DNA of 64,000 nucleotides from Saccharibacillus endophyticus (GTDB lineage: Bacteria; Bacillota; Bacilli; Paenibacillales; Paenibacillaceae): NCBI RefSeq assembly GCF_013185185.1, contig NZ_JAAZWE010000007.1, forward strand, positions 62,001-126,000, in the 5' to 3' direction. Of the stretch, positions 44,189 to 52,975 are shown piece after piece. How positions within the stretch are numbered: the stretch's first letter is position 1; each line of letters starts with the position of its first letter. The notes under the pieces were generated by a model that worked only from the letters and a program-made list of their open reading frames with translations, was not told the origin of the DNA and made no database searches. Position numbers and translations under genes: made by a program.

Positions 44189-45178
44189 ATGGAAACAACT
44201 TTTATCGTCCTTGCGGTGGTCGTTTTTCTTGCACTCGCATTCGACTTCATTAACGGATTTCACGATACGGCCAACGCGATTGCGATGTCCGTATCCACTC
44301 GCGCACTGAAGCCTCGTACCGCCATCTTGCTTGCGGCAGGCATGAACTTCCTCGGCGCGATCACGTTTACGGGCGTTGCCAAGACGATCGGGGGAAGCAT
44401 CGCGGACCCCACCAAGCTGGATAACGGGATCGAGATCGTCATCGCTACATTGATCGCGGCCATTATCTGGAACTTGGCGACCTGGTGGTTCGGCATTCCG
44501 TCTTCTTCTTCACACGCCATGATCGGTGCGCTTGCAGGTGCCGTCTTCGTCGGCGCAGGCGCGGACAGCGTGAATTGGGAAGGGTTCCTCGAAATCGTCG
44601 AAGCCTTGATATTCTCGCCGTTGATCGCGTTCGTCGTCGGTTACATCATTATGATGGTTCTCAAATGGACACTCGGAAGGCGCAGCCCGCATACGGTGAA
44701 CAAAGGCTTCCGCTCGATGCAGATTTTGACGGCGGCGCTTCAATCGTTCGCCCACGGTACCAACGATGCGCAAAAAGCGATGGGCATCATGACGTTCGCG
44801 CTGATCTCGGCCGACCAGTGGAGCTCGCTCGAGCCTCCGCTGTGGGTCAAACTCGCCGCCGCTACGGCGATGGCGCTCGGGACTTCGGTAGGCGGATGGA
44901 AAATCATCAAGACGCTCGGCACGAAGATTTTCAAAATCGAGCCGATGAATGGTTTCGCGGCCGACGTATCTTCCGCTTCCGTTATCTTCACGGCAACCTT
45001 GCTGCATCTGCCGATCAGTACGACGCACGCCGCGACATCCTCGATCCTCGGCGTAGGCGCGGCCAAGCGCTTCCGTGCCGTGAAATGGGGAATGGCCGGC
45101 CGAATCGTCGTAGCTTGGTTCATTACCATTCCGATCGTTGCGGTGATGTCGGGATTGATCTTCAAGCTTCTTTTTTAG
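44189..45178 (+). CDS. pit: PiT-family inorganic phosphate transporter
   Basis: Membrane carrier of 329 aa for metal-phosphate/proton symport. Both inverted PiT repeats are present: FDFINGFHDTANAIAMSVST near the N-terminus and FAHGTNDAQKAMGIMTFAL in the middle. About ten membrane segments fit the length. METTF at 44189 matches the usual family start, but no good ribosome site precedes it; the frame can extend to TTG 44087, giving a basic N-terminus that is unlikely for this family. The 175-base leader after the DUF47 gene contains AAAGGAGG at about 44038-44045 without a suitable start codon. Confidence 0.92.
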   Translation: METTFIVLAVVVFLALAFDFINGFHDTANAIAMSVSTRALKPRTAILLAAGMNFLGAITFTGVAKTIGGSIADPTKLDNGIEIVIATLIAAIIWNLATWWFGIPSSSSHAMIGALAGAVFVGAGADSVNWEGFLEIVEALIFSPLIAFVVGYIIMMVLKWTLGRRSPHTVNKGFRSMQILTAALQSFAHGTNDAQKAMGIMTFALISADQWSSLEPPLWVKLAAATAMALGTSVGGWKIIKTLGTKIFKIEPMNGFAADVSSASVIFTATLLHLPISTTHAATSSILGVGAAKRFRAVKWGMAGRIVVAWFITIPIVAVMSGLIFKLLF

Positions 45179-45212
45179 CACATATCTGCCCTTGCATAAA
45201 TCGATAAAATCC

Positions 45213-45244
45213 AAGTCTGCCGGATGTTCCGGCGGGCTTTTTTT
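45213..45244 (+). terminator. Intrinsic terminator after pit
   Basis: CTGCCGG (45217-45223) and CCGGCGG (45229-45235), one wobble, followed by a 7-base T-run. Confidence 0.82.
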
Positions 45245-45379
45245 GGTTTGTCGCGGGACGCGAAGGGTAAGGAGCAGCAATCGGACCGACGGCTTAAGGT
45301 TCGCGATGCGTCGGCGGATTTTCGCGAAAGTGTAACATCTGCAAGCCGCAGTCCGTCTAAAAAGTTGGAGGTGCTAAAC

Positions 45380-46303
45380 ATGAACAAACCCGCTAAAATA
45401 ACGAGTTTGGCCTCCGCGCTGCTGTTGACGTTCGCATTGACAGCCTGCGGAGGACTGGATGCTCCGGCTCCCGGATCCGAGTCCGAAGATTATCAAGAGC
45501 TGCCTACGGCGCCGACGCCGAACGAAAATGCCCAGCCCGGCAGCGAAGAATCGATTTCGGAAACGGGCGAGTACAACGGGCAAGCCGATCCGCATACGAT
45601 CGAAGTCGACGTGAACGGAACCCCGACTTCTTTTCAGCTGGCGGAAGGCGTGTCTTCGCAGCTTGAAGGCCTTAACGAAGGAGACACGATCTTTTTCGAA
45701 TATGTGCAGCGCACGATCGAAGGCAACGAGGTTCCGCAGTTGGAGATTCTGTCTTTGAAAAAAGCAGAGACGGCAGGGGCTGACGGAGGCGGGAACTCCG
45801 AAGAAGAAACGGCTGCCGAACGTCCCGCTACCGAAACGTTCGAGATGACGAGCGAAGGGATGCCGGACCGGCGAACCGCCGAACTTCAACAGGGAGACGG
45901 GTACTCGCTTTACGTTTTCGAAGCCTATACGTTCGATGCGGCGGAGAACAAGCTGTATCTGACCGCTTATCCCGACTATTACGCGGAGATCGAAAAGCTG
46001 CCTTCGGATTTCAACTTGGACGAATTGAGAATCGAAGGACAGAAAGAGCTTGAAGAGTATGGAGAAGTGCGCGAATACGCGGACGATCAGTTAGCCGAAG
46101 GCCCGATGTACGGAGCGCGCATGCTGCTTCAAGTGTCGGGCGAGAACGGATTGCACGATTATGTCGTATGGGAACCCGAAGGAGAAAACGGCTATATCTT
46201 CCGTCTGCATGCCCCGAGCGGCGAAGCTTCAGAGACATTCCCGACGCCGGCGCTCACATCGTTGGCTTCGATCCAAGCGGATTCCGCCGCAACCGGGAAT
46301 TAA
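45380..46303 (+). CDS. Lipoprotein of unknown function, paralog 1 of a tandem pair
   Basis: Exported lipoprotein of 307 aa. The signal peptide ALLLTFALTAC places the lipid on Cys23; an acidic Pro/Glu-rich linker follows. The core begins GEYNGQADPHTIEVDVNGTP and continues FQLAEGVSSQLEGLNEGDTI, EYVQRTIEG and VPQLEILSL, a small beta-barrel-like domain. A second domain after another Glu/Ala linker includes GYSLYVFEAYTFDAAENKLY and PDYYAEIEKLPSDFNLDELR. The ATG has TTGGAGGTG upstream. The next gene encodes a close paralog with the same layout and the same upstream sequence, so the two arose by tandem duplication. Function unknown. Confidence 0.88.
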   Translation: MNKPAKITSLASALLLTFALTACGGLDAPAPGSESEDYQELPTAPTPNENAQPGSEESISETGEYNGQADPHTIEVDVNGTPTSFQLAEGVSSQLEGLNEGDTIFFEYVQRTIEGNEVPQLEILSLKKAETAGADGGGNSEEETAAERPATETFEMTSEGMPDRRTAELQQGDGYSLYVFEAYTFDAAENKLYLTAYPDYYAEIEKLPSDFNLDELRIEGQKELEEYGEVREYADDQLAEGPMYGARMLLQVSGENGLHDYVVWEPEGENGYIFRLHAPSGEASETFPTPALTSLASIQADSAATGN

Positions 46304-46392
46304 ATCGGATCGGCAAGCGCCGCGCAAACGATAGGCTTCAAGGAAGAAACGCATAACGGGTTACATTTTGATCAATCATGGAGGTGCCAAAC

Positions 46393-47319
46393 ATGAACAG
46401 ACCCATTAAAATGATGAGCCTGGCGTCCGCCCTGCTGTTGACGATCGCGCTGACAGCCTGCGGACAAGCCAACGCGCCCGCTCCCGAACCGGGAGAGACG
46501 GCCACGACGCAGGAACCGCCTGAGGAGCCGGCACCGTCCGAGACGACGGAACCTGCCGAACCGGACATGCCGGATGAAGAGGTTGTTTCGGCAACCGGCG
46601 AATACAACGGACAAGGCGACCCGCATACGATCGAAGTCAATCTGGACGGGACCCCCACTTCTTTCCAATTGGCCGAAGGCGTGTCCTCCGAGCTTGAGGG
46701 TCTGAATGAAGGGGATACGATCTCGTTTGAATACGTGGAACGCGCGATCGAAGGAAGCGATGTGCCGCAGCTTGAGATTCGGTCATTGGAAAAGGCAGCG
46801 GCATCGGGAGCGGACGGAGGTACATCCGGTGATGGAGATACAGCTTCCTCGGATCGCCCGGCCACGGAAACCTTCGTGGTCGGCGACGGGGTATCTCAGA
46901 CATTGACCGGAGAGCTGCAGACCGGAGACGGCTATTCCTTGTACGTGCTTGACGGATACGCTCTGGATGCCGCCACCGGCCGTCTGACGTTAACCGAAAA
47001 TCCGGATTATTATGCGGAGATCGAGAAACTTCCTGCCGGCTTCAACCTGGATGAACTCCGCACCGAAGGAACGGCTAAGCTTGAGCAGGCCGGCGGAACC
47101 GTGGAAGAATACGGCAGCGATACGCTGGTCGAAAGCCCGATGATGAACGCTTCGCTGTTCCTGCAAGGCAGCAGCGCGGAGGAAGTTCGGGATTATATCG
47201 TGTGGGAAGCGCAAGACGGCAGTGCCTATACCTTCCACCTGGTGATTCCCGAAAATGAAGAAGGATCGTCGTTCTATATGGAAGCGACGTCTTCGTTGGC
47301 GACCATTTTGAGCGAATAG
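46393..47319 (+). CDS. Lipoprotein of unknown function, paralog 2 of a tandem pair
   Basis: Exported lipoprotein of 308 aa with lipobox LTAC, Cys23. Its domains parallel those of the preceding gene: GEYNGQGDPHTIEVNLDGTP, FQLAEGVSSELEGLNEGDTI, VPQLEIRSLEKA, then GYSLYVLDGYALDAATGRLT and PDYYAEIEKLPAGFNLDELR. Linkers and surface regions have diverged while the core is nearly identical. ATG 46393 is used because GGAGGTG (46381-46387) is spaced for it, as in paralog 1; ATG 46378 overlaps that site. A terminator follows. Confidence 0.88.
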   Translation: MNRPIKMMSLASALLLTIALTACGQANAPAPEPGETATTQEPPEEPAPSETTEPAEPDMPDEEVVSATGEYNGQGDPHTIEVNLDGTPTSFQLAEGVSSELEGLNEGDTISFEYVERAIEGSDVPQLEIRSLEKAAASGADGGTSGDGDTASSDRPATETFVVGDGVSQTLTGELQTGDGYSLYVLDGYALDAATGRLTLTENPDYYAEIEKLPAGFNLDELRTEGTAKLEQAGGTVEEYGSDTLVESPMMNASLFLQGSSAEEVRDYIVWEAQDGSAYTFHLVIPENEEGSSFYMEATSSLATILSE

Positions 47320-47356
47320 AGCGTCAATGTCGCAAAACAAACCTGTAAGCCAAGCG

Positions 47357-47391
47357 CCGATCTCTGTCTGGACGATAGAGATCGGCTTTTT
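47357..47391 (+). terminator. Intrinsic terminator after the lipoprotein pair
   Basis: CCGATCTCT (47357-47365) pairs perfectly with AGAGATCGG (47377-47385), followed by CTTTTT. Confidence 0.88.
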
Positions 47392-47529
47392 ATCGAGCTA
47401 AAGCATGTACGCAAACTTCGAAGGCAGCATTTATCCTTGAATCGTTTTACGAAAAAGGTTATAACAATATCATATTATTTATTATATTTTACTAACTAAA
47501 AACTAACAAAATTTGAACGGAGGATTTGG

Positions 47530-48777
47530 ATGATGGATGCTCGAACGGATCAAGAGTGGAAGGTACAGCTGGAAGAAGAACTGCGCGACAACATCTTGGC
47601 CTTTTGGCTAAAAAACGCGCCTTCGCCCGAAGATAACGGATTTGTCGGCGAGATCGGGGCAGACCTGAGCGTGCATGCGGAAGCGGATCGCAGTCTGGTG
47701 CTGAACGCGCGTATTTTGTGGACATTTGCCGCAGCGTATCGCAGGTACGAAACGGACGCGTATCTGGATATGGCGGCGCGTGCTTATCGGTATTTGCGGT
47801 CGAACTTCGAGGACCTTGAGCACGGCGGTTATTATTGGATGCTGTCGGCGGACGGGAAACCGTCGGAAGAGAAAAAGCAGGTGTACGGTCAGTCTTTCGT
47901 CATCTATGCGCTTAGCGAATATGCGATGGCTTTGGAAGCGGCGGGCGAACCGGAAGACGGACTGCGCGCGGAGCTGTTGGAGGAATGTCGTCATATTTTC
48001 GGTTTGTTGGAAAAATACAGCCGCGATCCGCAGTATGGCGGTTATATCGAAGCGCATGCGCGAGATTGGTCGGAAACGGGCGATTTGAGCCTGAGCGGCA
48101 AAGATCTGAACGAGAAAAAGTCCATGAACACGCATCTGCATGTACTGGAAGGGTATACGAATCTGTACCGGATCTGGCCCTCGGGAGAGCTGAAAGCCGC
48201 GCTGCGCGATCTGCTCGAAGTCACGTTGAAGCATATCGTCGATTCGGAAACCGGACATTTCCTGCTGTTCTTTGACGACGCTTGGGACAGCAAATCGGAG
48301 CATGTCTCGTACGGGCATGATATCGAAGGAAGTTGGCTGCTGTACGAAGCGGCCGAGGTGTTGGGCGACGAAGAGTTGACGAAGCGCGTGCACGGCGTGG
48401 CTTTGCAGATGGCGCATGCGGTGCTGGAGCGCGGCGTCGATCAGGACGGCGGGCTGTGGAACGAAGCGGAAGGCGGGGCGCTGGTCGACGACGCGAAAGA
48501 TTGGTGGCCGCAGGCGGAGGCGATGGTGGGGTTCTATAACGCTTACCAGTTGAGCGGGGAAGAGAAATATCGCGAAGCGGCGGGACGTTCGTGGGACTTT
48601 ATCCGCAACCATATCGTCGATCGGGAAAACGGGGAATGGTACTGGAGCGTGTCGAACGATCGGGTGCCGAACGTGGAGAATCCGAAGCTCGGGGCTTGGA
48701 AGTGTCCGTATCATAATAGTCGGGCTTGTTTGGAGATGTTGGCGAGGTTGGGAAAAGGAGAAAACCCTGTTCGGTAG
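47530..48777 (+). CDS. N-acylglucosamine 2-epimerase family enzyme, probable cellobiose 2-epimerase
   Basis: Cytosolic epimerase of 415 aa converting a beta-1,4-linked glucose residue at the reducing end to mannose. The (alpha/alpha)6-barrel motifs are in place: LNARILWTFAAAYRRY, YWMLSADGKP, the active-site THLHVLEGYTNLYRIW, GHDIEGSWLLYEAAE, WWPQAEAMVGFYNAYQLS and the C-terminal KCPYHNSRACLEM, which together favour cellobiose 2-epimerase over renin-binding GlcNAc epimerases. CGGAGGA precedes ATG 47530 (ATG 47533 is possible). The upstream region is AT-rich and carries CTAACAAAA, a box resembling those before the LacI gene at 49176. Confidence 0.88.
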   Translation: MMDARTDQEWKVQLEEELRDNILAFWLKNAPSPEDNGFVGEIGADLSVHAEADRSLVLNARILWTFAAAYRRYETDAYLDMAARAYRYLRSNFEDLEHGGYYWMLSADGKPSEEKKQVYGQSFVIYALSEYAMALEAAGEPEDGLRAELLEECRHIFGLLEKYSRDPQYGGYIEAHARDWSETGDLSLSGKDLNEKKSMNTHLHVLEGYTNLYRIWPSGELKAALRDLLEVTLKHIVDSETGHFLLFFDDAWDSKSEHVSYGHDIEGSWLLYEAAEVLGDEELTKRVHGVALQMAHAVLERGVDQDGGLWNEAEGGALVDDAKDWWPQAEAMVGFYNAYQLSGEEKYREAAGRSWDFIRNHIVDRENGEWYWSVSNDRVPNVENPKLGAWKCPYHNSRACLEMLARLGKGENPVR

Positions 48778-48802
48778 GAAGCGACGGGGCGCTCCTGGCT
48801 GC

Positions 48803-48919
48803 GTGGAAAATTCGCTCAAGACGCTGTCTCACTCGGAAAGATCGATTAAAATTTTATAAGGTATATTTCCGAGTTCAAAGGCGTATTTCGCTGAATTTTC
48901 CCCTCCGCCCTCCGCTTAA
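48803..48919 (-). repeat. Dispersed stem-loop element, copy 2
   Basis: Reverse-orientation copy of the element at 2321-2412. The outer arms GGAAAATTC (48805-48813) and GAATTTTCC (48893-48901) pair perfectly; the inner stem is CTCGGAAA (48832-48839) with TTTCCGAG (48866-48873). The inner stem sequence differs from copy 1 but pairing is kept, while the unpaired flanks are conserved. It lies in the 398-base gap 48778-49175, which otherwise holds a terminator and no gene. Confidence 0.7.
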
Positions 48920-48976
48920 CGCTTCGCGTTAACGGGTTTTCTTTGGGAGAGGAAGGAAGAGAAAGGGCAAGAACAG

Positions 48977-49015
48977 AAAAGGCTGTCCCAAAGTGATTGT
49001 TGGGACAGCCTTTTT
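48977..49015. terminator. Strong bidirectional terminator
   Basis: AAAAGGCTGTCCCA (48977-48990) pairs with TGGGACAGCCTTTT (49001-49014) around a 10-base loop, with A/T runs at both ends. It serves the epimerase gene and the converging LacI gene. Confidence 0.9.
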
Positions 49016-49175
49016 GAATGGATAGGGTTGCTTATGAAAGGGCGGCTAAAGGATATGCATTCCGTTAAAGTCTCGCTTCTCGTTTCTGTTGAGGTTTGAA
49101 GACACGTACGGTTCAAGCGGGTTTTCGAGGGGCGTGATTTAACATTTTAAGCGGTCATGGTACTGCGTTAAGATT

Positions 49176-50261
49176 TTATTTTTCTGTTATCGTTTCGGTT
49201 TCCGTCCGCAATTCGGCTACCGATGCTCGCATCACCAGTTCGGAAGAGATCAGGATTTTTTCCAAAGGAGCTTTGGGGTCCTGGGTTCGTTCCAGCAGGC
49301 GGAGCGTGGCGCGGCGGCCCATGGCTTCTTTGGGGACGTGGACGGTGGTCAGCTCCGGAGACGTTCCGCCGCCGGATTCGTGGATGTTGTCGAAGCCGAC
49401 CAAGGATACGTCTTCGGGGACGCGGACGCCGAGAGGTTCCAAGTTGCGCAGGGCGACCAGGGCGACGTCATCGTTGGCGCAGACGAGCGCGGTCGGGAGC
49501 GTGCCTTGTTTTTTGCGTTTGGCCAGCCATTGACGCAGTTCGGGTTCGTAGACAGCTCCGTCGATTCCTTCGAGACGGTTCATGGGGTCGCCCACGTCTT
49601 GTACGGGCAGACCGTGTTCTTCCATCGCGGTCCGGTAGCCGATCCAGCGGTCGCGGAAGCTGCGGGAGAAGCCGGTATTGCCGAGAAAATAAAGGTTGCG
49701 GTGGCCGCTTCCGATGAGGTGGCCGGTCAGGCGGACGCTGGCGTCCACGTTGCCTGCAAATACGGTGTCGGCCGGAATCAACGGGTCTTCGTGGTCGATG
49801 AGCACCATAGGCAGGCCGATTCGATGAACTTCCAACAACAGCGGCGTCGAGATCTGTCCGATGCCGATCAGGCCGAGAAAACCGTCCGGGTTCAGAATGC
49901 TCGTTACGGCGTCGACCCGCTGCTCGGAGATGATGACGACGCCGAGACCGAAGCTTTCCAGCGCCTCGGTGACCCCGTTCAGAATCCGTCCCCAATAGAG
50001 CGAGCCTGCCGTTTGGAAACGCACATTCGGCATCAACACCAATACGGACTGCCTGCTCGAAGCTTCGGGATTCGCAGGCTGTTTGCGGTTTTGTCCGTAG
50101 CCGCGAGGCTGCGTGAAATAGCCCAACTGCGAAGCGGCCTGAATGACTCGTTCGCGGGTAGCGTCGCTTACGCCGTCTTTGCCCGAAAGGGCTTTGGAGA
50201 CGACGAATTTGGATACGCCGAGTTGGTCGGCAATTTGCTGCATCGTTACTTTTTTCGCCAT
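49176..50261 (-). CDS. LacI-family transcriptional regulator
   Basis: DNA-binding regulator of 361 aa. The N-terminal helix-turn-helix TMQQIADQLGVSKFVVSKAL and hinge ATRERVIQAASQLGY are typical; the C-terminal periplasmic-binding-like domain shows LLEVHRIGLPMVLIDHEDP, TALVCANDDVALVALRNLEP and EDVSLVGFDNI. The effector is a sugar or sugar phosphate. ATG 50261 with GGAGGAC is used; an open frame reaching 50609 runs through the promoter. Boxes ATAACAAAA at 50295 and 50306, just upstream, suggest autoregulation, and a similar box precedes the epimerase gene. Confidence 0.9.
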   Translation of the reverse strand: MAKKVTMQQIADQLGVSKFVVSKALSGKDGVSDATRERVIQAASQLGYFTQPRGYGQNRKQPANPEASSRQSVLVLMPNVRFQTAGSLYWGRILNGVTEALESFGLGVVIISEQRVDAVTSILNPDGFLGLIGIGQISTPLLLEVHRIGLPMVLIDHEDPLIPADTVFAGNVDASVRLTGHLIGSGHRNLYFLGNTGFSRSFRDRWIGYRTAMEEHGLPVQDVGDPMNRLEGIDGAVYEPELRQWLAKRKKQGTLPTALVCANDDVALVALRNLEPLGVRVPEDVSLVGFDNIHESGGGTSPELTTVHVPKEAMGRRATLRLLERTQDPKAPLEKILISSELVMRASVAELRTETETITEK

Positions 50262-50294
50262 AAAGGGTGTCCTCCGCTCAATTGAGTTGCATGA

Positions 50295-50347
50295 ATAACA
50301 AAAGTATAACAAAATCGCTTTTTTGCCGTCTATAGAAGGTTTTGTTA
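50295..50347. promoter_or_regulatory. Repeated TAACAAAA boxes between LacI and corA genes
   Basis: ATAACAAAA at 50295-50303 and again at 50306-50314, spaced 11 bases (one helical turn), with the inverse TTTTGTTA at 50340-50347. A TATACT -10-like hexamer for the minus-strand gene overlaps the second box. Candidate operators. Confidence 0.35.
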
Positions 50348-50496
50348 GGGGAAGTCCGACTATAGGCAGATTGCAAGCGTCTTGGCGAAGGATTAAGATA
50401 GAGAAGCTTTGCGCGGCGAGATTTTGGGCGTCACCGTATAGGGAACGTTTCATCGTCGGCACGCGCAGTTCGATATTGAAAAAGGAGGCGTCTGCC

Positions 50497-51453
50497 GTGA
50501 TTCGGACGTTGGCAGTAACGCATGACCATAAGGTACAACTGGATATTCCGCTGACGGAGCTGGACCCGACGAAATTCCGCTGGTTTTGGGCAGACTTCAT
50601 GGCACCCACGGCGAAGGAAACCGAGCTGCTCAGCGATTATTTTCATTTTCACCCGCTGGAGATCGAAGATTGCTTGAACGACGTGCAGCGCCCGAAAATG
50701 GACCCGCATGAGAAATACGTATTCCTGATCACCCATGCGCTCGAGCAAGGCGGCAAGGAAGCGGGCGAAGTCGATATGTTCATCGGCCGCACGTTTTTCG
50801 TGACGTTCCATTTTGACCGGATGAAGGAAGTGGACGAAGCCTGGGATCGGATTTGTTCGCGTGCGGAAGATCCGACGAAAAAGACCAATCCCGTGGCGGC
50901 CGCCTATCTGGTGTTGGATGCGCTCGTTGACGAATATTTTCCATGCGTGTTCGGCATCGAAGACGAGCTGGCGGATCTGGAGGAAAAAGGACGCAGGGAG
51001 TCGGTCGACAAGCTGCTCGCGCAGGTGTTCGATCTGAGATCGCGGCTGCTCAAGCTGCATCATACGATCGTGCCGATGCGCGACTTGCTCTACCGGATCA
51101 TCAACTCGCAGCATGTGGACGATTCGAACGAATACCGGGTTTATTTTACCGACGTCTACGATCATTTGCTGAAACTGTCGGAGATGCTGGAGTCCAATCG
51201 CGAAATGACGGCCGATCTGCGCGACAGTTACATCTCGCTCAACTCGAACCGGATGAACGGAATCATGAAGACGCTGACGGTGATTACGACGGTATTCATG
51301 CCTTTGACGTTGATCGCGGGCATCTACGGAATGAACTTCGACAATATGCCGGAGCTTCATTTCAAATACGGTTACTTCATTATACTGGGTGCGATGGTGT
51401 TCCTGGCGGGAGGCATGATCGGGTGGTTTTGGCGCAGGGGCTGGTTTAAGTAA
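50497..51453 (+). CDS. corA: CorA-family magnesium transporter
   Basis: Membrane channel subunit of 318 aa for Mg2+ (and Co2+). A cytosolic alpha/beta N-domain (with HPLEIEDCLNDVQRPKMD and DMFIGRTFFVTFHF) is followed by a long helix and two membrane segments. The selectivity motif YGMNF follows LTVITTVFMPLTLIAGI, and the second helix ends in a basic tail (WRRGWFK). The GTG at 50497 behind AAAGGAGG is chosen; an ATG frame from 50323 would add 58 residues of unlike composition. No M-box riboswitch is visible in the leader. Confidence 0.93.
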   Translation: MIRTLAVTHDHKVQLDIPLTELDPTKFRWFWADFMAPTAKETELLSDYFHFHPLEIEDCLNDVQRPKMDPHEKYVFLITHALEQGGKEAGEVDMFIGRTFFVTFHFDRMKEVDEAWDRICSRAEDPTKKTNPVAAAYLVLDALVDEYFPCVFGIEDELADLEEKGRRESVDKLLAQVFDLRSRLLKLHHTIVPMRDLLYRIINSQHVDDSNEYRVYFTDVYDHLLKLSEMLESNREMTADLRDSYISLNSNRMNGIMKTLTVITTVFMPLTLIAGIYGMNFDNMPELHFKYGYFIILGAMVFLAGGMIGWFWRRGWFK

Positions 51454-51755
51454 CAGGAAGTTTGCCCATAAAACGGAAGCTGAAAGTATGCGTGCGGCGG
51501 ACACTGCGCGAGGGCGATGCGAGAAGATCAAGGGGTCGTGCTTGCTTCTGTCCGTTCGGCCTGCATCGCGTGAAACCGTTAACGCTTGAAAAACGTAACT
51601 TGTACCGCTACAATGGTAAAGTAGTGAAAATATCGGGTCTTCGGACGCGAATCGCAGTACCGAAAGCGTTTTGTCGCACGGGAAAATCCGGCGCTTGACC
51701 GCTTTGCTTTTATACACGGCAGCATAACCAGTACACATTAGGGGATGATCTTTCA
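51454..51755 (+). promoter_or_regulatory. Intergenic region with yerC promoter
   Basis: No gene is supported here. A good promoter is present: -35 TTGAAA (51586-51591), 17-base spacer, -10 TACAAT (51609-51614), pointing to the yerC-sirB pair. Confidence 0.7.
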
Positions 51756-52046
51756 GTGCAACTGAAAAAGTTAAACGATAAAACGGTCGATCAATTGTTC
51801 GAGGCCATTCTGACGCTCAAAGATCTGGAGGAATGTTACGTATTTTTCGACGATCTGTGCACGGTCAACGAAATCCAATCGCTTTCGCAGCGTCTGGAAG
51901 TCGCGCGCATGCTCGGCAAAGGCAGCACGTACAATCAGATCGAAGCGGAAACGGGAGCCAGCACGGCAACCATTTCGCGCGTGAAACGCTGCCTCAACTA
52001 CGGCAACGACGGCTATAAAATGTCGCTCGAACGCCTGGGACGTTAA
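51756..52046 (+). CDS. yerC: YerC/YecD-family TrpR-like DNA-binding protein
   Basis: Small regulator of 96 aa with the TrpR-type helix-turn-helix: QSLSQRLEVARMLGKGSTYN followed by QIEAETGASTATISRVKRCL. The N-terminal helices (TVDQLFEAILTLKDLEECYV) form the dimer interface in the Trp repressor fold. The role of YerC in Firmicutes is not settled; the regulated target is unknown here. The start is GTG 51756 behind TAGGGGATG. It is followed 6 bases later by the SirB/CbiX gene. Confidence 0.92.
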   Translation: MQLKKLNDKTVDQLFEAILTLKDLEECYVFFDDLCTVNEIQSLSQRLEVARMLGKGSTYNQIEAETGASTATISRVKRCLNYGNDGYKMSLERLGR

Positions 52047-52052
52047 GCGCCT

Positions 52053-52835
52053 ATGAAAAAAGCGGGCGCGCTGATTATCAGCCATGGTTCGCCGCAGCCG
52101 GAATGGGTGCAGGCGGTCGAGGAAGCGGCCGGCGAAGTACGAATCAAGGAGCATATGCCGGTCGCGGTATCGTTTCTGGGCAATGTGGAGGACGCGTCGA
52201 TCCAGCACGGCATCGACGCGCTCGAAGCGGAGGGAGTCACGGATATTTTGGCCGTGATGCTGTTCGTGTCGGAAGGAAGCACGCATATCGACGAGATCGA
52301 ATATGCGCTGGGCATCAAGGATGCGCCGGATAAGGAAACGGATCTTGAGCCGTTTCGGATCGCCGCGCGCATGCACGTCGGGCGACCGATGGGCGATGAT
52401 CCGGACGTGGCGCGCATGGTCTGGGACAAAGTGTCTCCGGCCTCCGTCGATCCCGAGCATGAAGTGATTTTGCTCGTCGGACACGGAAGTATCCACGACG
52501 GGTTCCGGCAGCGTTGGGAGTCGGGAGCGGCGGCGCTTGCCAAGCGCGTCGGCGAAACCAGCGGCTTGGTTTGCGATTATGCGCTGCTCAATCCCGACAA
52601 CGTGCGGGTCAAAGCGCAGGATTGGCTGGAAAAAGGACGCCGGGTGCTGATTGCTCCGTTGTTCTTGAGTACGGGCTATTTTCTGCAAACGGTGATTCCT
52701 CGCAAACTTGAGGGGTTAACGTATGGATATACGGGCGAGGCGCTGCTGCCTCACCCGCTGCTTCCGGTCTGGATCGAGCGGCAGGTCGAAGAGCTGTCGG
52801 CTTCGGTCGAAGCCAAGCGGGAAACGGACAATTAA
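52053..52835 (+). CDS. Sirohydrochlorin chelatase family protein (CbiX/SirB)
   Basis: Cytosolic chelatase of 260 aa inserting Fe2+ or Co2+ into sirohydrochlorin for siroheme or cobalamin. The two-lobe CbiX layout is visible: an N-lobe starting LIISHGSPQPEW with the metal-binding His, and a C-lobe starting ILLVGHGSIHDGF. The stretch APLFLSTGYFLQTVIPRKLE is the conserved second metal-site region. No other siroheme genes are adjacent, so iron versus cobalt use is undetermined. A ribosome site is not obvious; translation is probably coupled to yerC, whose stop is 6 bases upstream. Confidence 0.85.
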   Translation: MKKAGALIISHGSPQPEWVQAVEEAAGEVRIKEHMPVAVSFLGNVEDASIQHGIDALEAEGVTDILAVMLFVSEGSTHIDEIEYALGIKDAPDKETDLEPFRIAARMHVGRPMGDDPDVARMVWDKVSPASVDPEHEVILLVGHGSIHDGFRQRWESGAAALAKRVGETSGLVCDYALLNPDNVRVKAQDWLEKGRRVLIAPLFLSTGYFLQTVIPRKLEGLTYGYTGEALLPHPLLPVWIERQVEELSASVEAKRETDN

Positions 52836-52849
52836 GGATAGGCAACGAT

Positions 52850-52883
52850 GAAGCGAAGGTCCCTTCCGGGCGACCTTCGCTTC
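52850..52883. terminator. Perfect hairpin after the SirB gene
   Basis: GAAGCGAAGGTC (52850-52861) and GACCTTCGCTTC (52872-52883) form a 12-bp perfect stem with a 10-base loop. There is no T-tract, so it may act as a weak or factor-assisted terminator. Confidence 0.5.
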
Positions 52884-52975
52884 AAGGTGTATCGGCGGCC
52901 GTCACTTCTCGCGCTTTTTTGGCGGTTCGGGATGGAAGCGGCAAGAACTTATAAGGAACAGGTGGAGTTTGACAG

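Noticed and set aside
50323-50496. Upstream ATG start and possible M-box riboswitch for corA
   Set aside because: The extension has no CorA-like sequence, the GTG at 50497 has AAAGGAGG, and the leader lacks the conserved M-box core.
51462-51698. 78-residue open frame after corA
   Set aside because: No ribosome site and it runs through the yerC promoter.
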